From: an uncultured bacterium
GTDB lineage: Bacteria; Verrucomicrobiota; Lentisphaeria; Oligosphaerales; Oligosphaeraceae
Direction of reading: 5' to 3'
Assembly (NCBI GenBank): GCA_902776645.1
Contig: CACYQT010000005.1
Location: 62,001 to 126,000, forward strand
Length of the DNA: 64,000 nt
The notes below the pieces were generated by a model that was not told the origin of the DNA, searched no databases, and saw nothing but the letters and a program-made list of their open reading frames with translations. The position numbers and the translations under genes were made by a program. Shown one piece after another: positions 17,401 through 30,442 of the stretch (positions within the stretch are counted from its first letter, which is position 1; every line of letters starts with the position of its first letter).

Positions 17401-18739
17401 GATTTTCGGCGAGAAGGCGAGCGATGTCAAGAATAGTTCGCTGGTAGTGCCTGGCGGCTGCTCCGGCATCGTCATGGATGTGCGCGTCGATCGTCGCGCG
17501 GATCCGACAAAGGCCAAGCAGACCAAGAAAGACATCAACAACCGCGTCAAGGACACGGACCAGAAATATCGCGAACAGCTGAACCATATCCAGGACGATC
17601 TGGTGAAGACTTTGAGCGACGAATTGCTCGGCCAGAAGCTGAGCTTCGCTATCACGCGTCTTGTCGCTGGCGAACCGGAAGAGATCATCGCGGCCGACCG
17701 CAAAATTACCAAGAGCATGCTGACCCGTCTGGCTCAGAGCTATGACACCTACATGCTTGATCCGAGCAATGACGCGAAGGCCATGGAGAAGCAGGCGAAA
17801 ATCGAGGAGATCCTCAAGAATTTCGCCAAGAAGTTCCAGATCACGAAGCAGCGCTGGAAAGAGGAACTTGAGAAAGACAAGCAGAGCGATGCGGGCGAGC
17901 AGGGCGTCGTGAAGGGCGTCAAGGTCTATATCGCCAGCAAACGCCGCATTTCCATCGGTGACAAGATGGCCGGACGTCACGGTAACAAAGGTATCGTCGC
18001 GAAGATCGTCCCGGTCGAGGACATGCCTTTCATGGCGGACGGCACGCCGGTGGACATCATCCTGAATCCTCTGGGTGTTCCTTCGCGTATGAACGTCGGA
18101 CAGGTTTTCGAGACGCACGTCGGCTACGCCGCGAAGATTCTCGGAATGACCGTCGCTACGCCTGTGTTCGATGGTATTCCGGAAGAGAAGATCTGGTCGA
18201 TGCTCGATGAAGCGAAGCACATCAAGGTCGCCGAACGCGGCTGGACTGTGCTGGATGATGGTAAAGTCGTCGATCAGAACGGCAACGACCGGACGGAATG
18301 CTTTGTCGACACCGATGGCAAGACGCGTCTGTTCGACGGCATGACCGGCGCCCCCTTCGCGCAGCGCGCGATGGTCGGCCAGATCTACATGCTGAAACTC
18401 GACCACTTGGTCGCGAACAAGATCCACGCACGTGCGGTCGGTCCTTACTCACTGGTGACGCAGCAGCCTCTGGGCGGCAAGGCCCAGCACGGCGGACAGC
18501 GTTTCGGTGAAATGGAAGTCTGGGCTCTTGAGGCATACGGCGCGGCCTACACGCTGCAGGAGATGCTGACGGTCAAGAGCGACGACACGAAGGGACGCAC
18601 GAAGATCTACAACTCCATCATGGACGGCGACAACACGTTGACGGCAGGCATACCGGAATCGTTCAACGTCCTGATGAAGGAAATGCAGAGCCTCTGCCTG
18701 GATGTCCGTGTCCGGAACTCCAAAGGCGCCCAGGCTTGA
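14492..18739 (+). CDS. rpoB: RNA polymerase beta subunit
   Basis: Main catalytic subunit together with RpoC. The 1415 residues carry all main landmarks: [59 protein letters not shown], and the C-terminal [28 protein letters not shown] pieces. The rifampicin-binding stretch reads [19 protein letters not shown]. Residue 590 is Asn where E. coli has His526, and residue 584 is Cys where E. coli has Pro520. Asn at 526 is a known rifampicin-resistance substitution, so intrinsic reduced susceptibility is likely. It is preceded by GGCGGGG and an attenuator-like terminator. Confidence 0.98.
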   Translation: [1415 protein letters not shown]

Positions 18740-18854
18740 GCGTGTCGTGTGAAACATTGGATTTAGTTTAAGTGTCCGCCTGCGGGGATGAGCATGAAAG
18801 AAAGAATCCTCGCGGGGGACGCGAATAAATAACCCATTTATGGAGGGTTGTAAA

Positions 18855-24032
<5,178 letters not shown>

Positions 24033-24063
24033 CGGAGACAGGCGTCCATCCTGCAAAAAAATG

Positions 24064-24114
24064 GCGGATGCCCCATGGCGATTCGGAAAATCCGAGCGGT
24101 CATGGGGCGTCCGC
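24064..24114 (+). other. Large stem-loop after rpoC
   Basis: Nested arms GCGGA-GCCCCATG and CATGGGGC-TCCGC with an inner TCGG/CCGA stem. It starts about 30 bases after the rpoC stop and ends exactly where the TTGACA of the rpsL promoter begins. No T-run follows, so termination may need Rho, or the hairpin may protect the rpoC 3' end. Confidence 0.6.
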
Positions 24115-24142
24115 TTGACATTCTGGATTGGCGTATTAAATT
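24115..24142 (+). promoter_or_regulatory. Promoter of the rpsL operon
   Basis: TTGACA (24115-24120), 16-base spacer, TAAATT (24137-24142), about 50 bases before the rpsL start. An AT-rich stretch follows. Confidence 0.7.
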
Positions 24143-24194
24143 AAAAGAACGATTTTTTATCATATCTATATTATAAGTCAAAGAGAAACGCGAA

Positions 24195-24593
24195 ATGCCG
24201 ACAATCAATCAGTTGATCAGAAAAGGTCGTAAGGTCAAACCGGTCAAGAGCCGTGTCCGTGCTCTGGATCAGTGCCCGCAGCGCCGTGGTGTCTGCCTTC
24301 AGGTCAGCACCCGTACCCCTAAGAAGCCTAATTCCGCTTTGCGCAAGTATGCCCGTGTTCGTCTGACGAACGGGCAGGAAGTCAATGCGTACATCGGCGG
24401 CGAAGGTCACAACCTTCAGGAACACAGCGTCGTGCTGGTGCGCGGCGGCCGTGTCCGTGACCTGCCTGGTGTCCGTTATCACATCGTCCGCGGCACGCTG
24501 GATACGCTTGGCATCGACAAACGCCGCCAGGGCCGTTCGAAGTACGGCACGAAGCGTCCGAAGCCCGGCGCGCCTGCGAAGGGCAAGAAGTAA
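24195..24593 (+). CDS. rpsL: 30S ribosomal protein S12
   Basis: Decoding-centre protein. The 132 residues include [21 protein letters not shown] and [14 protein letters not shown]. Lys43 is normal, but residue 88 in [13 protein letters not shown] is Arg (codon CGT at 24456) where most bacteria have Lys. The same K88R change (K87R in E. coli numbering) is a known streptomycin-resistance mutation. It is the first gene of the rpsL-rpsG-fusA-rpsJ group, with its own promoter. Confidence 0.98.
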   Translation: MPTINQLIRKGRKVKPVKSRVRALDQCPQRRGVCLQVSTRTPKKPNSALRKYARVRLTNGQEVNAYIGGEGHNLQEHSVVLVRGGRVRDLPGVRYHIVRGTLDTLGIDKRRQGRSKYGTKRPKPGAPAKGKK

Positions 24594-24633
24594 TCCGGCA
24601 GTACAGGAAGCTCCTTGAGAGGAATACAGGATA

Positions 24634-25104
24634 ATGAGAAGAAGAAAAGCTGAAAAACGTCAAACGATTCCGGACATCCGGTTCAATGACATCATCATCG
24701 CGCGTCTCATCAACACGGTTATGGAACGCGGCAAGAAGACGGTCGCGCAGGGTATTGTCTATGGCGCCATGGACATCCTGAAAGAGAAGAAAGCAGACAT
24801 GGAGCCGCTGGAAGTTTTCCGCCAGGCCCTTGAAAACGTGAAGCCGCGTCTGGAAGTCAAGAGCCGCCGCGTCGGCGGTGCGACATACCAGGTCCCGCTG
24901 GAAGTTCCGGCCGAGCGTCAGACGGCTGTCGCCCTTCGTTGGATCGTCGGCTACAGCCGCGCCCGCAAAGGCGTGCCGATGGCGAAAGCCCTGGCCGCCG
25001 AACTGCTGGATGCCTTCGACAACACTGGCAACGCCGTGAAGAAGAAGGATGATACGCACAAGATGGCGAATGCCAACAAGGCGTTCGCGCATTACCGCTG
25101 GTAA
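24634..25104 (+). CDS. rpsG: 30S ribosomal protein S7
   Basis: Primary 16S rRNA binder of the 30S head. The 156 residues start [19 protein letters not shown] and contain [21 protein letters not shown] and the C-terminal NKAFAHYRW, all typical. GAGAGGAA precedes the start. A perfect 8-base hairpin, CGTCCGAA-GCCA-TTCGGACG (25118-25137), lies between this gene and the EF-G gene. Confidence 0.97.
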   Translation: MRRRKAEKRQTIPDIRFNDIIIARLINTVMERGKKTVAQGIVYGAMDILKEKKADMEPLEVFRQALENVKPRLEVKSRRVGGATYQVPLEVPAERQTAVALRWIVGYSRARKGVPMAKALAAELLDAFDNTGNAVKKKDDTHKMANANKAFAHYRW

Positions 25105-25161
25105 TCAAAACTACTTCCGTCCGAAGCCATTCGGACGCTGATAGGCACTGGGATTGCGAAG

Positions 25162-27123
25162 ATGAGTTCCACCGCGTTGCGGAATCTGGGAATCATTGCT
25201 CACATAGATGCGGGGAAGACGACGCTGACGGAGCGGATACTCCGTCGGACCGGGGAGATACGATACTGCGGTGAAGTCCATGAGGGCACGACCGTGACGG
25301 ATTGGCTTCCGCAGGAACGTGAGCATGGCATCAGCATCCTGAGTGCCTCCGTGGTCTGCCAATGGCGTGATGTACGGATCAACGTGGTCGATACGCCCGG
25401 CCATGTGGATTTCACGGCGGAAGTTGAACGGGTTCTCCGGGTTCTGGACGGCGCGGTAGCCGTTTTCTGCGGCATTCGCGGCGTACAGGCCCAGTCGGAG
25501 ACCGTATGGCGTCAAGCGAACAGGCATCGGATCCCGATGCTGGCGTTCGTGAACAAGCTGGACCGCGAAGGCGCCAGCTATGAGCGTGTCATTCGTCAGA
25601 TAGCGCAGCGTTTCCATGTGTCCGCGGTCGCCATGCAAGTTCCGTTGACGGACGAAAACGGATTCGTCGGCATGGTTGACATTTTGACAGGGCGATGTGT
25701 CGGAGAAGGGAGTCCGGACATCGATTTCAGATGCGATGAGCGGGTGAAATCCGCGCGGACGCATCTTGTGGAATGTCTCGCGGAGACGGACGACGAGGTG
25801 ATGACAGATTACCTCTCGGACAGGGAGACGGACGAGGCGACCCTGCGCAGGGCGTTGCGGAAGGCGGTGCTGAATCGGAGCCTGCTGCCGGTATTCGGCG
25901 GCAGTGCCGCGAAGGACGTCGGAGTGGACGCGTTGCTGGATGCGGTTCGTGACTATCTGCCGTCGCCGACGGAAAGCATACGCAAGAAGCTCGACGGAAT
26001 CGGGATGCTGGTCTTCAAGGTCTATCCTCCCGAAGTGTTCGGTGAGATGCTTTTCTGTGTCAGGTTGTACGGTGGGCATGTCGAAAACGGAACGCGGTTG
26101 CTGAATCCGCGAAACGGCGCGACGTGCGAAGTCGGAACGATCTATCGGATGCGGGCCAGCCAGCTGGATCCGATTGAAGGCGCGGAAAACGGCGATATCG
26201 TCGCTTTGACCGGTCTTGGCGCGGATGTCGTGACAGGGGATACGCTCTGCGATTTGTCCTGCACGGCGGTTTTGGAACGGATGACGTTCCCTGAACCGGT
26301 CGTCTCCATCACGATGGAAGGTCGTGGTGGCACAGACAGCGAGACGCTGGGGAAGGCGTTGAAGGCGTTCTGCCTGGAGGATCCGACGCTGAGGACTACC
26401 TACGGGCCCGCCCCTGGCCAATGGACGTTGGCGGGAATGGGCGAGTTGCATCTGGCGATTGTCCAGGAGCGTCTGAAAGGGGATTTCGGCATTGATGTGA
26501 CGGCTGGAAAACCGCAAGTCAGCTACCGGAAGACGGTGCAGGGCGCAGGACACGGCCGTTGCGAGTTTGAAAAGCGTCTGCCTGACGGGCGGACGATGGG
26601 GGCGATGGTAGAGGTCGAGGTGGAGGCTCTTCCGCGAGGCGGAGGGCTTGTGATGGATTTGGAGGCCGCATGCGCCGCCGTGGAGCCCATCTACGGAGAA
26701 GCGGCGAAAGCGGGCCTTCAGGAAATTGTCCGTTCAGGAGTCGGTGACGGCAATCCGTTGACGGACATGAAGATAAAGGTCATTGCTTTGGCGCCTGCGG
26801 AAGGCGGGACGTCAGAGCTGGCGTTCCAGACAGCGGCGCGCAAGGCTTTGTCGGAAGCGGTGGAGACCGGTGGTCCGCTGGTGCTGGAACCGATTATGAA
26901 ATTGGAGGTGACGAGCCCCCAGGCTCAGATAGGCAATGTCATTGCCGATTTGACGTCGCGGCGGGGACGTGTCACGGAGGTGGATTCCCAGGACATGGGG
27001 ATTGCGCGTGTAGTGGCGTTGGTGCCATTGGGCGAGTTGTTCGGTTACGCAAGTTCGTTGCGTTCGCTTAGCGGCGGACGGGGCGATTTCGTTGCCGAGC
27101 CGTCAGTTTATGCTCCATTATGA
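25162..27123 (+). CDS. fusA: EF-G-type translational GTPase, divergent (EF-G2-like)
   Basis: Ribosomal translocase or recycling GTPase in the standard fusA position between rpsG and rpsJ. G motifs are AHIDAGKT, EHGISI, DTPGH and NKLD. Domain II, domain III (GMGELHLAIVQERL) and the C-terminal LEPIMKLEV and PLGELFGYASSLRSLSGGRG are present. At 653 residues it is about 45 shorter than standard EF-G. The domain IV tip, which reads GSYHDVDSSELAF with His583 in E. coli, here reads APAEGGTSELAF, without the histidine. This resembles the EF-G2 group that acts in ribosome recycling rather than translocation. A second, classical EF-G elsewhere in the genome would then be expected. No clear Shine-Dalgarno sequence precedes ATG 25162. 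Confidence 0.85.
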   Translation: MSSTALRNLGIIAHIDAGKTTLTERILRRTGEIRYCGEVHEGTTVTDWLPQEREHGISILSASVVCQWRDVRINVVDTPGHVDFTAEVERVLRVLDGAVAVFCGIRGVQAQSETVWRQANRHRIPMLAFVNKLDREGASYERVIRQIAQRFHVSAVAMQVPLTDENGFVGMVDILTGRCVGEGSPDIDFRCDERVKSARTHLVECLAETDDEVMTDYLSDRETDEATLRRALRKAVLNRSLLPVFGGSAAKDVGVDALLDAVRDYLPSPTESIRKKLDGIGMLVFKVYPPEVFGEMLFCVRLYGGHVENGTRLLNPRNGATCEVGTIYRMRASQLDPIEGAENGDIVALTGLGADVVTGDTLCDLSCTAVLERMTFPEPVVSITMEGRGGTDSETLGKALKAFCLEDPTLRTTYGPAPGQWTLAGMGELHLAIVQERLKGDFGIDVTAGKPQVSYRKTVQGAGHGRCEFEKRLPDGRTMGAMVEVEVEALPRGGGLVMDLEAACAAVEPIYGEAAKAGLQEIVRSGVGDGNPLTDMKIKVIALAPAEGGTSELAFQTAARKALSEAVETGGPLVLEPIMKLEVTSPQAQIGNVIADLTSRRGRVTEVDSQDMGIARVVALVPLGELFGYASSLRSLSGGRGDFVAEPSVYAPL

Positions 27124-27205
27124 CCCGTAGCCGTAAAAGGAGCGGCAACTGAATTGAGCCCCGGCATCCACACTGTTTATAAGTCAGTAAACAAAAGAGT
27201 GAGAC

Positions 27206-27517
27206 ATGGCAAACAAGCAAACCATTCGCATTCGGCTCCAGGCTTTCGAGCACACGATCCTGGATCAAAGCACAGCCGAAATCGTCAACACGGTCAAGCG
27301 GACGGGCGCCGATGTCGCCGGCCCGATTCCGTTGCCGACCCGCATCGAGCGCTTTACGGTGAACCGTTCCCCGCACGTCGACAAGAAGTCGATGGAACAG
27401 TTTGAAATCCGCACGCACAAGCGTCTGCTGGACATCATCAACCCCAGCAACCGGACGGTCGAAGAACTGAAGAAGCTCAATCTTCCCGCCGGCGTTGACA
27501 TCATCATCAAGATCTGA
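27206..27517 (+). CDS. rpsJ: 30S ribosomal protein S10
   Basis: The 103 residues start [22 protein letters not shown] and include [24 protein letters not shown] and [24 protein letters not shown], fully typical. S10 is part of the 30S head and also partners NusB in antitermination. It follows the EF-G gene by about 80 bases and leads the S10-type group. Confidence 0.98.
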   Translation: MANKQTIRIRLQAFEHTILDQSTAEIVNTVKRTGADVAGPIPLPTRIERFTVNRSPHVDKKSMEQFEIRTHKRLLDIINPSNRTVEELKKLNLPAGVDIIIKI

Positions 27518-27534
27518 CGGGGGAGGGCGCTAAC

Positions 27535-28173
27535 ATGAGAAAAGGATTGATCGGTAAGAAATTGGGCATGACCCATGTTTACACGGAAGATGGCGTCGCC
27601 GTTCCTGTGACGGCGATTGAAGTCGGTCCGTGCCCTGTGATTTCACTGCGTACCCAGAAGCGTAACGGCTACAGCGCGTTGCAGCTTGGTTTCGGCAGCC
27701 GCAAGGTGAAGAATGTGACGAAGCCCGTGCTCGGCACGCTGAAAGAGGCGAAGCTGGAGTCGAATCCCCCGATGATCATCCGCGAGATCCGTCTGGAAGA
27801 GGATTCCACGGCGGCCGTCGGCGATGTTCTGAAAGCCGACATCTTCGCGAAAGATGAGTTCGTCGACATCACGGGCCAGACGAAGGGCCGTGGTTTCGCC
27901 GGCGTTGTCCGTCGCTGGAAGTTTGGCGGCGGCCGTGCGAGCCATGGTGGCGCGTGGGTCCGCAGAAGCGGTTCCATCGGTATGTGCGCCGCCCCGGGCA
28001 AGGTCTACAAAGGCCGCAAGATGCCTGGTCACATGGGCGATGTTCGTCAGACGATTCTGAATCTGAAAGTCGTGGATGTCCGCCCCGATGTCAACCTGCT
28101 GTTGGTGAAAGGGTCCATTCCCGGCGCGAACGGCTGCTTTGTTATCGTGCGCAACGCAATCAAGAAGCATTAA
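27535..28173 (+). CDS. rplC: 50S ribosomal protein L3
   Basis: Early assembly protein near the peptidyl-transferase centre. The 212 residues start [16 protein letters not shown] and contain [20 protein letters not shown] and [16 protein letters not shown], the conserved core loop. GGGAGGG lies just before the start, and rpsJ ends 17 bases upstream. Confidence 0.98.
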   Translation: MRKGLIGKKLGMTHVYTEDGVAVPVTAIEVGPCPVISLRTQKRNGYSALQLGFGSRKVKNVTKPVLGTLKEAKLESNPPMIIREIRLEEDSTAAVGDVLKADIFAKDEFVDITGQTKGRGFAGVVRRWKFGGGRASHGGAWVRRSGSIGMCAAPGKVYKGRKMPGHMGDVRQTILNLKVVDVRPDVNLLLVKGSIPGANGCFVIVRNAIKKH

Positions 28174-28189
28174 TCGGGGGTGACATCAG

Positions 28190-28876
28190 ATGGCTACTTT
28201 GACAGTGAAAAATGCAAGCGGTGCCGACCTGGGCACCCCTATTGAAATTGATTCCAGTTGGCTTGAGTTCGAAAAAGGCGAACAGGCCGTGAAGGATTCC
28301 GTGGTTGCGTTCCTGGCCGGTTGCCGTGCTGGCACCGCCTCGACGAAGACCCGCGGCGAAGTGAGCGGCGGCGGCGCGAAGCCGTGGCGCCAGAAAGGCA
28401 ACGGCCGTGCCCGTAGCGGCAGTAACCGCAGCCCGGTGTGGCGCGGTGGTGCGATTGTCTTCGGCCCGAAGCCCCGCAGCTACGCGAAGAAAGTCAACGC
28501 CAACGTCGAGACCTTGGCCCTGCGCCGCGTGTTCTCCGACCGCGTGAAAGACAATGAGATCATCGTTGTCGACGACATCAAGCCGGAAACCCCGAAGACG
28601 AAGGATTTCGTCGCCTTCCTGAAGGCGATCGGCGTCGAAGGGACGGCCGTCGTTCTCGTTGAGTCCGCCGCCATGAACGTGATTGACGACGAGAAGGCCT
28701 CGTTTGGCTTCCGCGAACCGAATCTGGTTCTGGCGAGCCGCAATCTCGGCAACGTGATTCTGGTCGCGGCCGAGTCCGTGAATCCCTATACCCTGATGAA
28801 GGGTGAAAAAGTTGTGATCACCAGTGCCGGATTGAAGGCCCTTGGGCAGCGCCTGGCGAAGAAGAAGGAGAGATAA
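28190..28876 (+). CDS. rplD: 50S ribosomal protein L4
   Basis: Lines the exit tunnel; in E. coli it also represses the S10 operon. The 228 residues include the extended loop GGGAKPWRQKGNGRARSGSN and SPVWRGGAIVFGPKPRSYAKK, and a normal C-terminal domain. It begins 16 bases after rplC and ends one base before the rplW ATG. Confidence 0.97.
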   Translation: MATLTVKNASGADLGTPIEIDSSWLEFEKGEQAVKDSVVAFLAGCRAGTASTKTRGEVSGGGAKPWRQKGNGRARSGSNRSPVWRGGAIVFGPKPRSYAKKVNANVETLALRRVFSDRVKDNEIIVVDDIKPETPKTKDFVAFLKAIGVEGTAVVLVESAAMNVIDDEKASFGFREPNLVLASRNLGNVILVAAESVNPYTLMKGEKVVITSAGLKALGQRLAKKKER

Positions 28877-28877
28877 G

Positions 28878-29162
28878 ATGTTCAATCCTTACGATGTAGT
28901 TTATACCGTTCTTATCACAGAAAAAGCGACGGCGCTGAGCGAGAAGTTCCATCGTTACACCATCAAGGTGAATCCGCGCAGCAACAAGATCGAGATCCGC
29001 AAGGCTGTTGAGGCCATTTTCGAGAATGTCAAGGTCTCCGAAGTCAAGACGATGAATTGTCTTGGCAAGCGCAAGCGCATGCGCAGCGCCCGTTTGGGCA
29101 AGCGTCCCGATTGGAAGAAGGCCCTCGTTACATTGACTGAGGGCAGCATCGAGCTGCTGTAA
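28878..29162 (+). CDS. rplW: 50S ribosomal protein L23
   Basis: Exit-tunnel rim protein that docks trigger factor and SRP. The 94 residues include [37 protein letters not shown] and a basic loop [22 protein letters not shown] 28878 is chosen because AAGGAGAG lies just upstream and it gives the usual short L23 N-terminus; earlier in-frame starts are inside rplD. Confidence 0.97.
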   Translation: MFNPYDVVYTVLITEKATALSEKFHRYTIKVNPRSNKIEIRKAVEAIFENVKVSEVKTMNCLGKRKRMRSARLGKRPDWKKALVTLTEGSIELL

Positions 29163-29199
29163 GGCGTAAGCGTTTTTTAAAGACAAAGAGGCTAACAAG

Positions 29200-30024
29200 A
29201 TGGGAATTAAGAAATACAAACCCACGTCTCCAGGACGGAGACAGATGACGGTGTCTGATTTTTCGGAACTGACCCGTCGTGAACCCGAGAAGTCCTTGAC
29301 GGAAGGCAAGCGCTCGACCGGCGGCCGCAACAACATGGGCCGTGTGACCGTTCGTTTCCGTGGCGGCGGCGTGAGACGCCGTTACCGCATCATCGACTTC
29401 CGCCGCGTGAAGGACGAATGCTCCGCGACAGTGCGTGAGATCGAATACGATCCCAACCGCAGCGCGCGTATCGCCTTGCTCGAATACGAAGATGGTGTCA
29501 AAAGCTATATCATCTGCCCCGTCGGCCTGAATGTCGGCGACGTCGTGAGAAGCGGCGAGAAGGCTGATTTCAAGCCTGGTCACGTCCATTGCCTGAAGGA
29601 TATTCCGGATGGTCTGAACGTCCATTGCATCGAGCTGTATCCCGGACAGGGCGCCTGCATCGCGCGTGCGGCCGGCCAGACGGCGATTGTCCGTGCTAAG
29701 GAAGGCAACTACGTGCAGGTCAAGATGCCGAGCGGCGAAGTCCGTCTGATCCATGGCAACTGCCGTGCGACGATCGGGCAGGTCGGCAACCTCGACCACA
29801 ACAGCATCAGCCTGGGCAAGGCTGGCAAGAAGCGCTATCTTGGCTTCCGCCCGCATGTCCGCGGTGTTGTCCAGAACCCTGTTGACCACCCCATGGGCGG
29901 TGGTGAAGGCCGTGCGAGCGGTGGCCATGCGAAGTCCCCGTGGGGCCAGCTGGCGAAAGGCTATCGTACCCGCAAGCCGAAGAAAGCATCTGACAAGTTC
30001 ATCATTCAGCGGAGGAAGAAGTAA
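29200..30024 (+). CDS. rplB: 50S ribosomal protein L2
   Basis: Largest core 50S protein, needed for subunit joining. The 274 residues contain [38 protein letters not shown] and the C-terminal [18 protein letters not shown] with the conserved histidine. Its stop overlaps the rpsS start (TAATG). Confidence 0.98.
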   Translation: MGIKKYKPTSPGRRQMTVSDFSELTRREPEKSLTEGKRSTGGRNNMGRVTVRFRGGGVRRRYRIIDFRRVKDECSATVREIEYDPNRSARIALLEYEDGVKSYIICPVGLNVGDVVRSGEKADFKPGHVHCLKDIPDGLNVHCIELYPGQGACIARAAGQTAIVRAKEGNYVQVKMPSGEVRLIHGNCRATIGQVGNLDHNSISLGKAGKKRYLGFRPHVRGVVQNPVDHPMGGGEGRASGGHAKSPWGQLAKGYRTRKPKKASDKFIIQRRKK

Positions 30025-30296
30025 TGTCATCACGTTCAATCAAGAAAGGGCCGTTTGTTGATGAACACCTTAAGAAAAAGGTGGAAGCCTTGAACGCGAA
30101 GAACGAGAAGGCTCCGATCAAGACCTGGTCCCGTCGTTCCATGATCATGCCCGACTTTGTCGGCCACACCTTCGCCGTCCATAACGGCAAAGTGTTCAAC
30201 AACGTGTTCGTGACGGAAAACATGGTCGGCCATCGCCTTGGCGAGTTCAGCGCGACGCGTACGTTCCGCGGCCACGGTGCCATCTCCGGCAAGTAA
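30024..30296 (+). CDS. rpsS: 30S ribosomal protein S19
   Basis: 30S head protein. The 90 residues start [20 protein letters not shown] and contain [21 protein letters not shown] and [17 protein letters not shown]. In most bacteria rplV, rpsC and rplP follow, but here the cluster stops: two hairpins, the second an intrinsic terminator, come directly after this gene. Confidence 0.98.
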   Translation: MSSRSIKKGPFVDEHLKKKVEALNAKNEKAPIKTWSRRSMIMPDFVGHTFAVHNGKVFNNVFVTENMVGHRLGEFSATRTFRGHGAISGK

Positions 30297-30313
30297 TCAA
30301 CGAGCAGGACAGA

Positions 30314-30352
30314 ATCTTGATGGCGCGGTTATGAAAATCGCGCCGCCAAGAT
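30314..30352 (+). other. Stem-loop after rpsS
   Basis: ATCTTG and GGCGCG pair with CGCGCC and CAAGAT, with one mismatch region, shortly before the terminator. It may add RNA stability to the end of the ribosomal-protein transcript. Confidence 0.5.
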
Positions 30353-30356
30353 GCGA

Positions 30357-30409
30357 AAAAACGGTTTCAGTGCTACAGTATATGCTGTAGGCATTGGAAC
30401 CGTTTTTTT
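30357..30409 (+). terminator. Intrinsic terminator ending the S10-type operon
   Basis: A long hairpin with outer arms AAAAACGGTT and AACCGTTTTT and inner arms TACAG and CTGTA, ending in seven T. It marks the boundary between housekeeping and accessory genes. Confidence 0.9.
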
Positions 30410-30442
30410 GTTTTAGTCATATAGCATAGGAAAAGTGGCATT

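Noticed and set aside
24300-24340. Streptomycin-resistance change at S12 Lys43
   Set aside because: TPKKPNS is intact, so only position 88 is altered.
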